Assembly: GCA_963836355.1 (NCBI GenBank)
Contig: CAWIJO010000009.1
Coordinates: 1 to 64,000, forward strand
Source: Palsa-506 sp963836355
GTDB lineage: Bacteria > Actinomycetota > Actinomycetes > Streptosporangiales > Streptosporangiaceae
Direction of reading: 5' to 3'
DNA: 64,000 nt
Shown here: positions 43,246-53,144 of the stretch, piece after piece
How positions within the stretch are numbered: the first letter of the stretch is position 1
Layout of the letters: each line of letters opens with the position of its first letter
Made by a program: the position numbers and the translations under genes
Notes under the pieces: model-generated
Database searches by the model: none
Told to the model about the DNA's origin: nothing
Seen by the model: only the letters and a program-made list of their open reading frames with translations

Positions 43246-44575
43246 TCAGCCAGCCGGACTGGCCGCCGCGGCGGCGACCCTCGGGTAAACCTGCACCGCG
43301 CCCGCGAAGCCCGCGCCGGTGTCCGCCGGCACGATCTCGACATCAAGCCCAGGACGCGGCGCCTGGAGCATGAGGCCGTTACCCAGGTAGATGGCAACGT
43401 GCGAGATGTACGTGGGCGCCGTCGGGTCGGTGTGGTAGAAGAGCAGGTCACCCGGCTGCAGCTGAGTGGCGGGCACCACTGGCCCGGTGCGCGCCTGGTC
43501 GACGGCCACCCGCGGCATCACGACGCCGGCCTGGGCAAGTGACCATTGCACGAGGCCGGAGCAGTCGAATGACCGCGGGCCCGCCGCGCCCCACACGTAC
43601 GGCAGGCCGATCCGGCTCTCGGCGGCCTTCAGAAACCTGAGCAGCTCGGCCCGGGTCAGCCCGGGACCATCGGCCGCCACCGAGCCGGGCGCCCCGGCGG
43701 CTCCGGTGGCGATGGCTACGCCGGAATCCGGCGGCCTGGCTCACCAGCGCCTCGGCAACGGCGTCCTTCGGTTGCGGGATCAGCTTCTTGATCTGGGCGG
43801 TCAGCTTGTCCAGCCGCGCGCGCGGCGCGCTGACCACGATGGCATTGCCGGCCGGCAGGCCGAGCGAGTGCGCTACGGATTCGGAGACGACCGCGTCGAT
43901 TCCCGGAATCCCCACCGTGCCGAACCCGCCCACCCGCAGGTTCTCGGTACGCCGGCCGGCCACCTTCACCGAGCCGCCAAGCGGCAGCTTGTCCAGGCGG
44001 CCCATGGTGTACGAGACGGCGACGCGCCCGGCGGCCACGCTCCGCCACAGCCTGTCGGACTTCGCGGTGGGCCGCGCGGCGAAGCCGCGGAACGCCGACG
44101 GATCAACTCCGAGCATCGACACGTACTTGCCGTTGACCTTGATCTTCGCCGCGTCGATCGGCTGGGCCGCGACCACTCCCGGCAGCTTCCTGATCAGCGC
44201 CGCGGCACCTCGTGGTAGCGAGGTCGGCGCGACAACCAGCACGTCCGCCTGGAGAAGCCGGCGCAGCGGCGCGACGGCGTCCGCCCGCGATGGTGGCGAC
44301 AGGTGAGCGACGGAAACAGGCAAAGATTTGGAACGGGAAGATCCGGGCAGCTGCAGCACAGCGCCGCTGGCAGCCGGCACGGTGCGGACGTAACTGGATG
44401 CCAGCACGGCATGAGCGTGCCCGCCCGAAGCCGATGGCCAGCCAGCGGCTGTCGCCAGCAGCGCCAGCCCGGCGGCAAGCAAGGGCTTCAGGAACCGCAG
44501 GCGCCGTGCCCGCTCGCGCACACCCGCTCCCCTCGGCCTAGGCAACTCCAGCCCCCCGACGGCTACTCGATCCAC
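43246..44575 (-). pseudogene. NlpC/P60 peptidoglycan hydrolase with permease-like N-terminal domain, one frameshift
   Basis: Start at GTG 44575. Membrane/signal segment (PLLAAGLALLATAAGWPSAS), then a domain like the extracellular part of MacB-type ABC permeases (SLPVSVAHLS, GVVAAQPIDAAKI, VAVSYTMGRLDKLPLGGSV). The frame is lost near 43715 after EALVSQAAGF by one base; the continuing frame holds the NlpC/P60 domain: SRIGLPYVWGAAGPRSFDCS (catalytic Cys), PGDLLFYHTDPTAP, YISHVAIYLGNGLM (catalytic His). The hydrolase would cut the D-Glu/meso-DAP link. As written the catalytic domain is not made with its secretion signal. Confidence 0.9.
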
Positions 44576-44712
44576 CCTGCACGAAAGGTCCGCGCAGGTC
44601 TATACCCGATGCCGGTAAATCAGGCCGCCAGTCCCCCGACGCTGCGATCTCGCAGGTCAGCTGGCACCAAGGCTACCTGATCGCGCTGCGCAGCAGCGGG
44701 TCCGCGCTCAGC

Positions 44713-44772
44713 GCAGGCGGCGCCCAGGCAGGCGGCGCCCAGGCAGGCGGCGCCCTGGCAGGCGGCGCCCAG
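44713..44772. repeat. Four tandem 15-bp repeats
   Basis: GCAGGCGGCGCCCAG at 44713, 44728, 44743 (one mismatch) and 44758, ending about 20 bp before the stop codon of the DUF255 gene. A slippage-type array. Confidence 0.9.
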
Positions 44773-44791
44773 GCAAGCACAGGCCGGCCAG

Positions 44792-47125
44792 CTACCTGGC
44801 CGCAGGACCGGCCGGCGCCGAGGCTGCCAGCACCGCGCGAAGCCCGGCCGGATCGGTCACCGGCGCCCGGCAGGCGAAATTCCGGCAGACGTACGCAGCA
44901 GGCCTGCCGTTCACCAGGCCGCGGTGCGCCAGCAGCGGCATGGGCTGCGGACCGGGCTCCGCGGTCGCCGCGGCGGCGGGCCGGTCATTTCCGGCGCCGG
45001 GCGCTCGCCCGCCATCGGTGCCGGCCTCGCCCGCCAACCTTGCCGGGCCGGCCTCGGCAGCCGGCGTTGCCGGGACCGGCGGGCCCACCGCGATCACGGC
45101 GCCGGGCGGAGCTGCCAGCATGGCCGTCCGGTGCAGGCCGGCGGTGCGCTCGTCAGCGGGCTGCCCGATGATGGCGATCTCGACCGGGCCGGACAGCAGG
45201 GCCTCGGCAACGGCCAGTCCCGAGCCGGCCGCCCGCGGGTACTGCGACGCGAGCGCCGGGAGCACGCCGAGCGCGGCGGCGGCCGCCTCCCGGTGCCGCG
45301 CAGAACCAGTGAGCGCGGCATAGCTCAGCAACGCGCCAGCCGCAGCGAACGTACCGGACGGGCTCGGGCCGTCCGCGGGCTCGACCGGCCGGTAAAGCAG
45401 CGGCTCACCGTCGTCTGCCGTGTCGTAGAAGCCGCCGGAGTCGTCACCGAACCGATCGAGGGCAGTCTCCAGCAGGTGCCCGGCGAGCTCCGCCCAGCGG
45501 GACTCGCCGGTGACGCCGGATAGCACGAGGAAGCCGTCAGCCACGCACGCGTAGTCTTCCAGGACGCCTGCGCTGGCGCCGGCCACGCCTTCCCTAGAGG
45601 TCCTGGCCAGCCGGCCGGCAGTGAGGTGGAGGCCGGCCAGCAACTCGGCCGCGCTGCGGGCGGCAGCGATGAACTCAGGCCGGCCGAGCAGCATGCCAGT
45701 CTCGGCGAGAGCGGCGATCGCCAGGCCGTTCCAGGCTGCCACTACCTTGTCGTCCCTGGCCGGCCTGACCCGCGCTGCCCGCGCGGCCAGCAGCGCCTCC
45801 TTGATCCGGGTCATCCGGTCAGGGTCGGCCGGGTCGGCACGCAGCTGGAGCACGGAGCTGCCGTGCTCGAACGTGCCCGCCGACGTCACGCCGAACGTCT
45901 CCGCCGCGTACTCGCCATCGTCCGGCCCGAGCACGGCCCGCAGCTGATCTGGGGTCCAGACGTAGAACTTGCCTTCCTCGCCTTCGCTGTCGGCGTCGAG
46001 CGCGGCAGCGAAGCCGCCCTGGGCGGTGCCAAGCTCGGTGATCATCCAGTTGCAGGTCTCGTCTGCCACCCGGCTGGCCAGGGCCGCATCCGTCCGGCGC
46101 CATAGATGCGCATAGGCCCTGGCCAGCAGGGCGTTGTCATACAGCATCTTCTCGAAGTGCGGGACGATCCAGTCGGCATCTACCGAGTAGCGGGCGAAAC
46201 CGCCGGCCAGCTGGTCGTACATGCCGCCGCGGGCCATGGCCTCAGCCGTCCCGACGGCCATCGACAGGGCAAGCTCGCCCCCGGCCGGGTCCCCGCCGCC
46301 GCTATCCGGGTCCGCGCCCGGCCGCGCGTCCCTGCCCTGCGCAGCCCCGTCCCGCGGCCCGTCCTCGGGTGCCGCACCGTTGGCGGGCTGCAGGTCCGAC
46401 GGTGCGGGCGCCTGCCCGGTTCGCTCGTAGTGCCGGAGCAGGAACTCGATCACCATCGACGGCGGGAATTTCGGCGCGCCGCCGAAGCCACCGCGCCGCG
46501 CGTCGTAACCGGCCGCCAGCCCGGTGACGGCCGCGGCACAGGCGCGGTCAAGCTGCCGAAGGCGAGCGCCGTCGTCCGGGCCGTCGCCGCCAGCAGCGGA
46601 ATCCGGGTCGCCGGCAGGCTGCCACGCAGCCGGGACCGACCCGGCTCGCTCGGCCAGCGCGGCCGCGATCTGCCTGGCCTGGGCGGCGACGCTGGCGGGA
46701 TCCTCGCGCCAGGCGTTCGCCACGCCGAGCACCAGCCGGCGGAACTGCTCCCTGGGGAAGTAGGTGCCGCAGTAGAACGGCTCACGCTCGGGCGTCATGA
46801 AAACCGTCATCGGCCAGCCGCCCTGGCCAGTCATCGCCTGGGTCGCGGTCATGTAGACGGCATCCACGTCGGGACGCTCCTCCCGGTCTACCTTGATCGA
46901 GACCAGGTGCTCGTTCATCAGCGCTGCGGTTGGCTCGTCCTCGAACGACTCGTGCGCCATTACATGGCACCAGTGGCAGGCGGAGTAGCCAACTGAGAGC
47001 AAAACTGGTGCATCACGGCGCTTCGCCTCGGCGAACGCCTCGGGGCCCCACTCCCACCAATCCACTGGATTCTCCGCGTGTTGGAGCAAATACGGACTAG
47101 TTGCGGAGGCGAGACGGTTGGCCAT
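44792..47125 (-). CDS. DUF255 thioredoxin-domain protein (YyaL/SSP411 family)
   Basis: 777 aa, longer than the usual 650-700 because of disordered inserts (about residues 240-280 and near the C-terminus). N-terminal thioredoxin fold: SPYLLQHAENPVDWWEWGPE, VGYSACHWCHVMAHESFED with a CxxC, TGQGGWPMTVFMTPEREPF. The rest is an alpha/alpha barrel like N-acyl-glucosamine epimerases (MLYDNALLARAYAHLW, DDKVVAAWNGLAIAALAE). ATG 47125 has AGGAG 8 bases upstream. Biochemical role of the family is not established. It marks the end of the conserved backbone; the divergent neighbour is an integrase. Confidence 0.93.
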   Translation of the reverse strand: MANRLASATSPYLLQHAENPVDWWEWGPEAFAEAKRRDAPVLLSVGYSACHWCHVMAHESFEDEPTAALMNEHLVSIKVDREERPDVDAVYMTATQAMTGQGGWPMTVFMTPEREPFYCGTYFPREQFRRLVLGVANAWREDPASVAAQARQIAAALAERAGSVPAAWQPAGDPDSAAGGDGPDDGARLRQLDRACAAAVTGLAAGYDARRGGFGGAPKFPPSMVIEFLLRHYERTGQAPAPSDLQPANGAAPEDGPRDGAAQGRDARPGADPDSGGGDPAGGELALSMAVGTAEAMARGGMYDQLAGGFARYSVDADWIVPHFEKMLYDNALLARAYAHLWRRTDAALASRVADETCNWMITELGTAQGGFAAALDADSEGEEGKFYVWTPDQLRAVLGPDDGEYAAETFGVTSAGTFEHGSSVLQLRADPADPDRMTRIKEALLAARAARVRPARDDKVVAAWNGLAIAALAETGMLLGRPEFIAAARSAAELLAGLHLTAGRLARTSREGVAGASAGVLEDYACVADGFLVLSGVTGESRWAELAGHLLETALDRFGDDSGGFYDTADDGEPLLYRPVEPADGPSPSGTFAAAGALLSYAALTGSARHREAAAAALGVLPALASQYPRAAGSGLAVAEALLSGPVEIAIIGQPADERTAGLHRTAMLAAPPGAVIAVGPPVPATPAAEAGPARLAGEAGTDGGRAPGAGNDRPAAAATAEPGPQPMPLLAHRGLVNGRPAAYVCRNFACRAPVTDPAGLRAVLAASAPAGPAAR

Positions 47126-47150
47126 TCCTGTGACTCCTGACGAGTGGCAC

Positions 47151-47191
47151 GTGCATCATTCTTCTTGGAGTGATGCACGAGAGTGATGCAC
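47151..47191. promoter_or_regulatory. Three TGATGCAC half-sites in the DUF255-integrase divergent region
   Basis: GTGCATCA (47151-47158) and TGATGCAC (47171-47178) form an 8-bp inverted repeat; a third TGATGCAC (47184-47191) follows 13 bp later as part of a tandem GAGTGATGCACGA repeat. The cluster lies between divergent starts at 47125 and 47232 and looks like an operator array. Confidence 0.5.
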
Positions 47192-47231
47192 GAAACCAGC
47201 GTACGATGGTTTCTCCAGCGTAGGAGGTCTC

Positions 47232-48638
47232 GTGGTGACGCGTTCTCAACCCAAGCTGCTCGCGCAGGGCAAGCCGCGCACACTCGGCGGTGGCACGCGG
47301 CCGTGGCGCGTACGCCTCTACGCCCCCGGCGCGGGCACCAACAAATACCAGGTCTACTTCCGGGCCCCTGCCGGCGAGGGTGAGCCGTGGAAGCGAGTGC
47401 TGCGCCGCGCCGCCTCCGAAGAGGAGGCCCGCAAGATCTTCGCCCAGGCCGAGGCCGCGCTCGACACCGAGCGGGAGACCCCGGTCGGGGCCGACGTCCG
47501 CGCCGCCCGCACCATCCGCATGCTCGGCGAGGAATACCTCAAGGACAGCACCGAGCGCGGCAAGCAGCCCCGGACGATGGAGCAACGCGAGTCACGACTG
47601 AACGCCCACATCCTGCCCACCATCGGCGAGGTACCGGTGACGAAGTGGCGCGTCGAGCACAGCCGGCGCGTCATGGAGAAGGGAAGCAAGACACTCTTCT
47701 CCCAGCGCGGCCGCGAGGACCTGCGCGGCCAGCTCGCCGCGATGCGCAAGCTCGCCTGGCGCCTGGGTTGGCTCGACCGCAGCATCGACCCGCTCGACGG
47801 GCTCGAGATCGGCCGAGCCAACATCCTGCACGGAGCAACAGCGCAGTACGTCGACCCGCGCCTACGCCCGGAGACCCGTCAGGTGAAGGCGATGGCGGCG
47901 GCAGCCGACATCCTGTGCGGACCCGAGGGCACCGACCCGTTGATGACCCGCCTCCCGCTTTTCGGCACCAAGATCCGCGTGGCCGGCTTCGGCGGCCTGC
48001 GCCTCGGCGAGCAGAACGGGCTGCGGGCCATCGACGTCTTCCTCGACCGCGGCTACGTCCACGTCAACGGCTCGTGGATCACCCCGCGCAAGGTGCCCGG
48101 CTTCCGCGGCCCGGTGAAAAACCACACCCTCCACGAGGTCCCACTCCCGAAGTCGCTGATGCACGACGAACTCCTCCCCCGCGTCAAGGAGCTGCTCGAC
48201 CTGCCCGCGAAGGCGACCCTCCAGCAAGTCATCAACGCGCAGGAGGTAGAGCGCCAGCGGCGGGCGTCACTGGCGGCCAAAGAGAAGGACCGGAACCTCG
48301 CCTGGTGGAACTATCCGGTTGCACCCGAGGACGAGCCCTGGCTCTTCGTCGACACCGCCACCGGCCTGCCCGTGAAGCCCGAGGCCCACAACGAACGCTG
48401 GCACCGCGTCAGGGCGTGGGTCGAGGAGAACGATCCCGACAACGCCTGGCCCAAGACCATCGTCTACCGCAACCTGCGCCACCACGCCGCGACCAGGTGG
48501 TTCCACGACGAGCTCGGCGAGCCTTGGGAGGTTGTCGCCCAGTACCTCGGCGACAAGCTCACCACCGTCCTCAACCACTACGTCCGCGCCGGTGAGGACG
48601 CGCTCCGCGACTCGGTCAGCAAGCTGGCGGAGCTCTAA
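47232..48638 (+). CDS. Tyrosine-type site-specific integrase
   Basis: 468 aa, GTG 47232 with TAGGAGG upstream. Arm-binding N-terminus (RVRLYAPGAGTNKYQVYFRA), core-binding domain, and catalytic domain with Arg in GFGGLRLGEQNGLRA, RNLRHHAATRWFHDE (HxxR) and YLGDKLTTVLNHYVRAGEDA (Tyr nucleophile). A 60-residue insertion between the catalytic boxes (PAKATLQQVINAQEVERQRR) is unusual. It looks functional. No tRNA or direct-repeat att site was found within the window, so the limits of any element it belongs to are unknown; everything from here to the right end has accessory character. Confidence 0.92.
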   Translation: MVTRSQPKLLAQGKPRTLGGGTRPWRVRLYAPGAGTNKYQVYFRAPAGEGEPWKRVLRRAASEEEARKIFAQAEAALDTERETPVGADVRAARTIRMLGEEYLKDSTERGKQPRTMEQRESRLNAHILPTIGEVPVTKWRVEHSRRVMEKGSKTLFSQRGREDLRGQLAAMRKLAWRLGWLDRSIDPLDGLEIGRANILHGATAQYVDPRLRPETRQVKAMAAAADILCGPEGTDPLMTRLPLFGTKIRVAGFGGLRLGEQNGLRAIDVFLDRGYVHVNGSWITPRKVPGFRGPVKNHTLHEVPLPKSLMHDELLPRVKELLDLPAKATLQQVINAQEVERQRRASLAAKEKDRNLAWWNYPVAPEDEPWLFVDTATGLPVKPEAHNERWHRVRAWVEENDPDNAWPKTIVYRNLRHHAATRWFHDELGEPWEVVAQYLGDKLTTVLNHYVRAGEDALRDSVSKLAEL

Positions 48639-48831
48639 CCAAGATTTTCATGACCTGCCCAACCACGGCCCAGTTGACCTCCCCTTACCGGACAGTCCAC
48701 CGGGCGGGCCTTACGGGACGGAAGGCGGTCGCCGGCTGGCCGCGCGAGATCTAGCCCGGCCGAGTGTCCATTTGCGGTTCGGCCACCGGAACGAGATGCT
48801 GCCCCCGACGGCGGAGGACTGGCCCCGGTGA

Positions 48832-49478
48832 TCAGGCCCTGGCCAGCACCGGACCGTGCTCAGTTGCTGTCGTGACCTCCGCGCGACGGGTCAGGCTGAT
48901 CGCCACCGCGACGTACCAGAGGGTGATCACCGCCATTGGTAGCACGATGTTGCTCAGCATCAGCACGGCCGCCGGGTAGCCCACCACCGTCAGCCACCGG
49001 GGCAGCAGCCCGGTGTGCCGCGAGACCGTGGTCAGGGTCGCTGCGAGGACAGCGGCCGCGAAGGCGCACACCGAGACGAGCACGGCGTAGGCAGGGCCGC
49101 GAGGTACATCAGGCTGGACGTCGGCTTGGCCTCGAACAGGCTCACGGCGACCGGGACGGCCAGCCACAGGGCCCCACCGACCATGGTCATGGTCGCCCAG
49201 GCGATCGCGGCGGTCTGGGTCAGGTGTCGGCTCACCGGTCCTGCACCGACGGCTTCGACCCTGGCCGCGAGCACGGCCGAGAAGACCAGCAGCAGCGCGC
49301 CGCCCAGCCCGATCGCGAAACCGGAGACCATCCAGCGCCCGGTGCCGTGCACGTCGAACCAGTGCGCCACGGCGACGTCGTTCATGGTGCCGTCCGGGAA
49401 GTTGTCCAGCGCGAGCCCGGCGATCACGCCGAGGATGCCGAGCACACCAACCAGTGGTGCTGCCTTCTGTAGGGACAT
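48832..49478 (-). pseudogene. Small polytopic membrane protein, one frameshift
   Basis: ATG 49478 (GAGAGGAACC upstream) starts MSLQKAAPLVGVLGILGVIA with further membrane segments SGFAIGLGGALLLVFSAVLA and TMTMVGGALWLAVPVAVSLF. The frame breaks after SSLMYLAALP near 49095 and the last two segments (AYAVLVSVCAFAAAVLAATL and AAVLMLSNIVLPMAVITLWY) are in another frame, ending at 48832. About 215 residues in all. Family unknown, perhaps DUF4386-like. Divergent from a two-component system. Confidence 0.75.
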
Positions 49479-49624
49479 GATGGTTCCTCTCGTCGAGTGA
49501 GATGTCGTCCCGACGGTAGGTATCGTGCGCGGGTCGCCGCGTCGGTCCACGGGTCGAAGATGGTCGCGGAGCTTCGACCCTGCGATCGACAGCGCTCCGC
49601 GACAACCAGCGGTAACTTCGACGG

Positions 49625-50769
49625 ATGAACCTGGTCCGGACCCACCGTCTCGACTCGGCCCTGGTGCTGCTCGTGATGGTCGTGTTCGTCACCTCGCTGG
49701 GCGATCCGCTGCCCCACGTGCGCTACGGCAGCTCGATCGTGGCGACCGCCGTGCTGGTGCTGCTGGCCCGCGGCTGGCGGCCACCGACGGCATCGGTGCT
49801 GAGCTTCGCGCTGATCGCCGTGGGCGGACACGTGATGCCCCAGATCACCGGGCCGATGTTCGTGGCGATCCTGGTCTGCTTCGCGGTGGCGGGCACCCTG
49901 CCTCGACGCAGCGCCGTAGCGGCCTGGGCCGTCGGCTGCGTCGCCCTGGTCCTCGCGATGGCCGGCAACCCCTACGTCCAAGGGCCCGGTGACGTCGCCC
50001 TCACCCTCACCTTCTGCACCATCATCTGGTCCGCAGGAGTCTTCGCCGCCGAACGCGCCCGGCAGGCCGACGCCGCCCATGCCCGCGCCGACCTGGTGGC
50101 ACAGACCCGCGACCTCGACCTGGCCTCCGCAACCGCCCACGAGCGGGCCCGGATCGCCGGCGAGCTGCACGACATCGTCAGCCACGGCCTCTCCATCGTG
50201 ATCCTGCAGACGGTGGCGGCCCGGCTGGCACTGGGCGACCAGCCCGCCCGCGGCGCCGAGGTGGACCGGCGGCTCGACGCGGTGGAGTCCACGGCACGGG
50301 CCGCCCTGGACGACATGCGCCGCCTGCTGGAGGTGCTGCGACCCACCGCGGGTGACGCGGCCAATGACCAGGTCACCCCCAGTGTCGGCCTGGAGCAGAT
50401 TCCCGCCTGATGGCGCAGGCGCAACAGGCCGGGCTGCCGATCGAGGCGTCGTACGACGTACGCGGACCGGAGGTGTCACCGGGCCTGGACGCAGCCGCGT
50501 ACCGGATTGTCCAGGAGGCGATCACGAACATCCTCAAGCACGCCCCCGGCGCCCGGGCGAAAGTCTGCATCCGCCGGTCCGAGAAGCAGCTGGAAGTGTC
50601 GGTGGACAACTCCGGAGGCCTGAGGGTCGACAGTCAGCCGACCGGTGCCGGCGACGGGCTGATCGGGATGCGGCAACGGGCCGAGCTGTACGGCGGCCAC
50701 CTTGTCGCCGCACGGCACGAGGACGGGTTCCGGGTCAGCGCCCGCTTCCCGGTCGGCGGTCCGTCGTGA
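49625..50769 (+). pseudogene. NarL-type sensor histidine kinase, one base missing
   Basis: MNLVRTHRLDSALVLLVMVV begins a five- to six-segment membrane sensor. HisKA_3 follows with ARIAGELHDIVSHGLSIVIL (phospho-acceptor His), then DDMRRLLEVLRPTAGD. The frame stops at EQIPA (50408-50410) where GCCTGATGG replaces the expected GCCCTGATG; the next frame continues MAQAQQAGLPIEASYDVRGP, AAYRIVQEAITNILKHAPGA (N box of the ATPase domain) and GDGLIGMRQRAELYGGHLVA (G box). One inserted C would restore a complete 380-aa kinase. Confidence 0.92.
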
Positions 50770-51431
50770 TCGAGGTGCTCGTCGCCGACGACCAGGCCCT
50801 GGTCCGCGACGGTTTCCGGGCGATCATCGACCGCGAACCCGACCTACGCGTCCTCGCCGAGGCCGTCGACGGGCTCGACGCTGTGGAGCTGAGCGCCAGG
50901 CTGCAGCCGGCCGTGGTGCTGATGGACATCCGGATGCCACGACTCGACGGGCTCGAAGCGACCCGCCGGGTGCTCGCCCAGCCGCAACCGCCCCGGGTCC
51001 TGGTGCTGACCACCTTCGACCGCAACGACTGGGTCTACCAGGCGCTGCGGGCAGGGGCCAGCGGATTCCTGCTCAAGGACGTCCGAGGAAGTCAGCTCAC
51101 CGACGCCATCCGCACCGTCGCGGCCGGTGAGGCGATGCTGGCCCCCACGATCACCGGCCGCTTAATCGAGAGCTACCTGACCCGCAACGGCATTCCCGAA
51201 CCGGATCCGCGCGCGAGCATGCTCAGCGACCGGGAGCGCGAGGTGCTGCGCCGGATCGCACTGGGCGAGTCGAATGCCGAGATCGCCCAGCAGATGTTCC
51301 TGGGACTGTCCACGATCAAGACCTACGTCAACCGCCTGCTCACCAAGCTCGACCTGAGGGACCGCACCCAGGCTGCAGTCTTCGCCTACGAGCACGGGGT
51401 GGTGCGCCCCGGGCACGCCCAAGACGGCTGA
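50766..51431 (+). CDS. NarL/FixJ-type response regulator
   Basis: 221 aa. GTG 50766 overlaps the kinase stop (GTGA). Receiver domain with VADDQALVRDGFRAI (acidic pair), VVLMDIRMPRLDG (phospho-acceptor Asp), LTTFDRNDWVYQALRAGASG and FLLKD (Lys); C-terminal LuxR helix-turn-helix SDREREVLRRIALGESNAEI, LSTIKTYVNRLLTKLDLRD. Complete. It should be phosphorylated by the neighbouring kinase; targets probably include the now decayed transporter genes downstream. Confidence 0.95.
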   Translation: MIEVLVADDQALVRDGFRAIIDREPDLRVLAEAVDGLDAVELSARLQPAVVLMDIRMPRLDGLEATRRVLAQPQPPRVLVLTTFDRNDWVYQALRAGASGFLLKDVRGSQLTDAIRTVAAGEAMLAPTITGRLIESYLTRNGIPEPDPRASMLSDREREVLRRIALGESNAEIAQQMFLGLSTIKTYVNRLLTKLDLRDRTQAAVFAYEHGVVRPGHAQDG

Positions 51432-51613
51432 GAGCCGGTCATCTGTGCGTATGCCAGGCCCGCTGAGCGCACTGCGAGCGGCTGCTGCCTCGGCGACCCC
51501 AAGCCGACCAGAGTCTTCGCGACCGTAGCCACCGGCGCCACGCACCGCACGCCATAGATGACTCGGCCGCCTTTCGCGGCCTACAACCGCGGTAACACCA
51601 GTGGAATCACCCA
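51432..51613. other. Intergenic, no gene seen
   Basis: Short stretch between the response regulator and the decayed ABC permease; nothing recognised. Confidence 0.4.
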
Positions 51614-52538
51614 CTACCGCAGGGGGTCCCCGGGTTGAAGTGCTGGAGCCCCTCCTGGCAGGGCCAAACGCGAGCGTCCAACCGTCCGATGTCGATCGGC
51701 ACGCAGAGCGTGCCACTGACCGATCCCCCGCGGGACAGCTGCGTCGCTCTTCGTCGATCCGTCCAAGCGCGGCCACCCCCTCCGGGCATGATTCCCGTGC
51801 GAGGTACCGGGGCTATCGGGTGCGTTGATGAGCTGTTCGCGGTCGAACGAGGCTGACGCGAGCCGCCAGCCGAGGTAGTCGAGCACGGCCAATACGGCTG
51901 CGGCGATCAGCGCTACGGTGAGTGCCGCCGGTAGCACTCCGAATGCGATCAGGGCGATCACCGCGACTGTTGGCAGGCTGGCCAGGATGGATATCTGGCT
52001 GGCGTTGCGTGGGTCCGCGGACCGGGTGGAAACAGCGATGCCCAGCCAGATCGACCAGGCCGCCAGGAGCGGGGTGAAGACCAGCTGTGCGATCAGCTCC
52101 GGGCCTTTGATGAATGCGGCTGCCACCCCGGGGCGGGCGAACAGCTCGACGACAGCTACGAAGAGGGCGAAGACGGCGTAGACCACGAGGACGGAGGGGA
52201 AGAAGGCGGCGGATGCCTTGCCGAGGAGGAGCTCGTCTCGCCGGATCGGCGTGGTGAGCACGGGCTCCAAGGTCCCTTGAAGCCGTTCGCCGACAACCGC
52301 GTACGCGGCGAGTGCCGCCGGGACCAGGACCGGGATCGCGAGAAGGTACAGCAGGGTGTGCTCGTGGCGCAGACCACCCGAGGCTGAGGACGGAACCGTG
52401 AAGACGGCCACCAGTGGCTGGACGAGGAAGATCATCGGCAGGATCGCCGTGGCATAGACGATGTTGCTGTTGTGGCGGTACTCCCGCAGTTCCTTGACCA
52501 GGATCGCCCAGACCCCGCCGGGTACTGAACTCGCTCAC
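51614..52538 (-). pseudogene. ABC-2 type permease (NatB-like), frameshifted and with altered end
   Basis: The GTG at 52538 overlaps the ATPase stop (GTGA). After about seven codons the true frame switches (near 52516) to WAILVKELREYRHNSNIVYA then TAILPMIFLVQPLVAVFT, PVLVPAALAAYAVVGERLQG, TLEPVLTTPIRRDELLLGK (typical ABC-2 permease motif) and further membrane segments to LGWRLASASFDREQLI near 51840. The normal protein would end there; instead the frame runs on for 70 unrelated residues to 51614, so the 3' end has been replaced. Confidence 0.85.
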
Positions 52539-52720
52539 CTGGGCGCCTGCTCTCGATCGGCGACGAGCTCGAGGCAGACGTCTTCCAGCGAATGCCAGAA
52601 CTCGCCAACCGAGAGAACCTCAGCGTCATCTGCGACCAGCGCCCGCACGATGCCGGGAGCCGCGACCTCCGGGTCGGAAAGACGCACTCTGTCCGCGGCA
52701 TTGGTACGCATTCTGCGTGT
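52535..52720 (-). pseudogene. C-terminal fragment of an ABC transporter ATPase
   Basis: The frame ending at 52535 reads MRTNAADRVRLSDPEVAAPG, VRALVADDAEVLSVGEFWHS and LEDVCLELVADREQAPR, the usual regulatory tail of ABC-2 type ATPases. Everything upstream, including both Walker motifs and the signature, is missing and is replaced by an IS110-type fragment beginning at 52793. Confidence 0.8.
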
Positions 52721-52792
52721 CCTGCCGGGCGTAGGAACGTCCCCCTGATGTGCTTGTCGGGCATGGTGTCCCATCACAAGAGGAGGCGGTTC

Positions 52793-53090
52793 ATGGTCAA
52801 CGGTAGTGGAGTGTCTCATGGGGACCGGAACCGCAACACTCTGCTGGCGCGGCTGCCGGAGCTGGTCCCGCGCGGGAACGCAATCGTCGGGATCGACCTG
52901 GCCGACCGCAAGCAGATGGTGGTGGTCACCGACCACGACCAAAGGTGCTGGCCCGCAGAACGTTCCGGTGCAAGGTCTGGAACCTGGCGGTCGCGTTGGA
53001 CCGGGACGCCGGCCGGGCTGCGGCCAACGGCGTCACCGGTGTCACGGTCTGCTGCGAGCCGACCGGGTCACCCCTGTCCAATGACCAAGG
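52793..53090 (+). pseudogene. N-terminal fragment of an IS110-family transposase
   Basis: ATG 52793 with AGAGGAGG upstream gives NTLLARLPELVPRGNAIVGI, DLADRKQMVVVTDHD (first catalytic Asp); the frame then shifts by one base near 52945 to RRTFRCKVWNLAVALDRDAG, TGVTVCCEPTG and stops soon after. Different from the IS110 element at 9.5 kb. The insertion or a deletion linked to it truncated the ABC ATPase gene. Confidence 0.82.
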
Positions 53091-53144
53091 CGGGACGGGG
53101 TGTGCGGGTTGCGGGTAAGGGCCGGCGACGGCCAATACTTAGAG

